Assembly: GCA_003167015.1 (NCBI GenBank)
Contig: PMUF01000229.1
Location: 1-24,172 of the forward strand
Source of the DNA: Chitinophagaceae bacterium
Lineage (GTDB): Bacteria > Bacteroidota > Bacteroidia > Chitinophagales > Chitinophagaceae
Direction of reading: 5' to 3'
DNA length: 24,172 bases
The position numbers were made by a program, and so were the translations under genes. Below the pieces are notes generated by a model. That model saw only the letters and a program-made list of their open reading frames with translations. It made no database searches and had not been told where the DNA came from. Positions 22,806-24,172 of the stretch are shown in pieces. Numbering within the stretch: position 1 is the stretch's first letter; every line of letters starts with the position of its first letter.

Positions 22806-24172
22806 TTATCTTTCCAATTTAAAGTCAGGGTCGAGGGCGGGGCGGTTGGGGGCGTTAGCCAACTTCCATCCGGTGCGGTACATCCACTGTGCGATGCGGG
22901 TAATCTTTTCCGTGTCGATACGGGAGGCTTCATCCCGTGGCGTGTGATAATCCGGGTGAAGAAGGGAAGTGAAAAACAGAGCCGGGATGCCGGCCCGCGC
23001 GTAAGGCAGGTGGTCGCTGCGGAAATACCAGCCTTCTATTTGGGTAGGTTTGTCGTATATCGTGTCCAGGAGAAAGCGCGGGCCTTCTGCATTGGCAGCG
23101 AGTGCAGTAGCCACCAGATCGCGCGAATTACGGTGCGGCGGCTGAACGCCGAGTAAAGCTGCGCTGTCGGGACTATTTCTTCCGATCATGTCTCCATTGA
23201 GGACAGCGACGATGGAGGATTTGGGAACGGTAGGGTGCGCGACATACCAGCGGGAGCCCAGCAGTCCCCTTTCTTCCGCACCATGCCAGATGAAGAGGGC
23301 AGAGCGGCGGCCAGGTTGATAGTGGAAGGCCCTGGCGATGGCCAGCAGGGCGACGCTGACGCTGGCGTTGTCATCGGCGCCATTAAAGATCGAATCGTTG
23401 CCGGGAATATTCCTGACGCCGTCGTGGTCGTGATGTCCGCTGAAGATGACGTATTCTTTGGACAGGATGGGATCTTTGCCTTGCTGGATACCAATGACAT
23501 TGACGGAAGGGTATTGGAAATGCTCGATCGCCAGATTTACCTGGAGTGTCTGGCCGGGAGATTTGACCATGCTTACGGCGGCAGCGTGTAGCAGAAGGAC
23601 CGGTCCTTTTGTAGCGACCGAAGCTGCCGGGTCGCCGTCGAGGGCATAGGTGCCGTGATCGAAATAGGCGGCATTGAGGGCCCAACCCGACTCGATCAAG
23701 GAGTCGGCGATGAAGATGACAGCGGCTGCACCCCTGGATAGAAGGCCGGTGGCGTATTTACGGGCTATCAGTGAAGGATATCTGCGTAGGGGCAGCGATA
23801 CTTGCAGGTCGAGGCCATCTGTGGAGGCGAGCAAGGCAACGGCCTTGCCTTTGACGTCGGCGGTGGCCGTGTCGGCCTTGTCGATAAAAAGGATCGGTGC
23901 GTTGACGGTAGCGGCGGCAGTTTGAGGGATCAGTACGTCAGTCCATAGTGATAAGGGATGATCGCCGATGGAGACGGTGCTAAAAGAGCTGATGCGGTTG
24001 CGCCACATGGAGAAGAACTGGAAGTAGGTGCCGTCGTCGCCGCCGGGGGTGAGGCCTGCGGCGCGGGCTTTATCAGCGAGCCATACGGCGGCTTTGAGTT
24101 CGTCGGGAGTACCGGCTTCGCGACCACGGAAGTGGTCGCCGGCCATGGTGTAGATATCAGCCTTGATGTCTT
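22806..24172 (-). CDS. M28-family zinc metallopeptidase with PA-like insert, N-terminus cut by window edge
   Basis: The frame stays open to the right edge and residues before the first visible Met (DIKADIYT, then MAGDHFRGREAGTPDEL) match the start of this M28 subgroup, so the real start, and probably a signal peptide, lie beyond 24172. The visible 455 codons include a PA-type insert before the catalytic part. The zinc-site motifs are FSGHHDHDGV, FNGADDNASV, HGAEERGLLGS, LNGDMIGRN and a late His in DYHTPRDE. It differs from the M28 protein at 4801-6150, which lacks the PA insert and has an Fn3-like tail. It is convergent with the acylase gene. The substrate is probably peptides, taken from N-termini. 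Confidence 0.93.
   Translation of the reverse strand, partial: DIKADIYTMAGDHFRGREAGTPDELKAAVWLADKARAAGLTPGGDDGTYFQFFSMWRNRISSFSTVSIGDHPLSLWTDVLIPQTAAATVNAPILFIDKADTATADVKGKAVALLASTDGLDLQVSLPLRRYPSLIARKYATGLLSRGAAAVIFIADSLIESGWALNAAYFDHGTYALDGDPAASVATKGPVLLLHAAAVSMVKSPGQTLQVNLAIEHFQYPSVNVIGIQQGKDPILSKEYVIFSGHHDHDGVRNIPGNDSIFNGADDNASVSVALLAIARAFHYQPGRRSALFIWHGAEERGLLGSRWYVAHPTVPKSSIVAVLNGDMIGRNSPDSAALLGVQPPHRNSRDLVATALAANAEGPRFLLDTIYDKPTQIEGWYFRSDHLPYARAGIPALFFTSLLHPDYHTPRDEASRIDTEKITRIAQWMYRTGWKLANAPNRPALDPDFKLER

Noticed and set aside
1..24172. CRISPR array, tRNA or rRNA genes, insertion sequences, or prophage genes
   Set aside because: No regularly spaced repeats, no cloverleaf or rRNA stretch, no transposase or integrase motifs and no terminal inverted repeats were seen on reading both strands.

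Overview
The window looks like a chromosomal segment from a member of the Bacteroidota, most likely the Chitinophagaceae or a close relative. The grounds are a SusC/SusD-type outer-membrane pair, several proteins with signal peptides ending in -AQ or -GQ, no clear Shine-Dalgarno sequences before most starts, and copies or near-copies of the Bacteroidota -7 element TAnnTTTG just upstream of several genes. The base composition is moderately GC-rich for the phylum. No tRNA, rRNA, CRISPR array, insertion sequence or phage gene was recognised. Coding density is high and no gene-free stretch reaches 300 bases; the two largest gaps are 4591-4800 and 18646-18861.

Layout from left to right. 1-4590 (minus): a SusD-like lipoprotein, cut by the left edge, preceded by its SusC/RagA TonB-dependent receptor. 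4801-9850 (plus): an exported M28 peptidase with a C-terminal Fn3-like domain, an FtsX/MacB-type permease and an AI-2E-family membrane protein. 9813-14268 (minus): an exported Tricorn-like S41 protease, a four-helix membrane protein that ends in a degenerate LytS-type kinase segment, and a VOC/glyoxalase-fold protein. 14348-15253 (plus): an S-adenosylmethionine hydrolase (DUF62 family) with a signal peptide. 15306-16630 (minus): a GDSL/SGNH hydrolase and an alpha/beta esterase coupled through an ATGA overlap. 16728-17642 (plus): an exported SMP-30/gluconolactonase-like propeller. 17673-18645 (minus): a heme oxygenase of the phytochrome-associated type and a single-domain response regulator. 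18862-22761 (plus): an exported S10 carboxypeptidase-like protein and a penicillin-acylase-family (S45) hydrolase, 21 bases apart. 22806-24172 (minus): a second M28 peptidase, cut by the right edge.

The common theme is exported hydrolysis of peptide and amide bonds. There are two M28 metallopeptidases, a Tricorn-like S41 protease, an S10 carboxypeptidase-like protein and an S45 amidohydrolase, with a SusC/SusD importer but no glycoside hydrolase in view. A plausible inference is scavenging of peptides or N-acylated compounds, but the genes lie on both strands and are not one operon.

The points most worth following are: the LytS-like protein that has lost its phospho-acceptor histidine and its ATPase domain and sits 37 bases before the Tricorn-like gene; the exported SAM hydrolase with its Asp-Arg-His triad intact; the heme oxygenase/receiver pair with no phytochrome in view; and the intrinsic terminator of the Tricorn-like gene, which lies inside the coding end of the convergent AI-2E-family gene.
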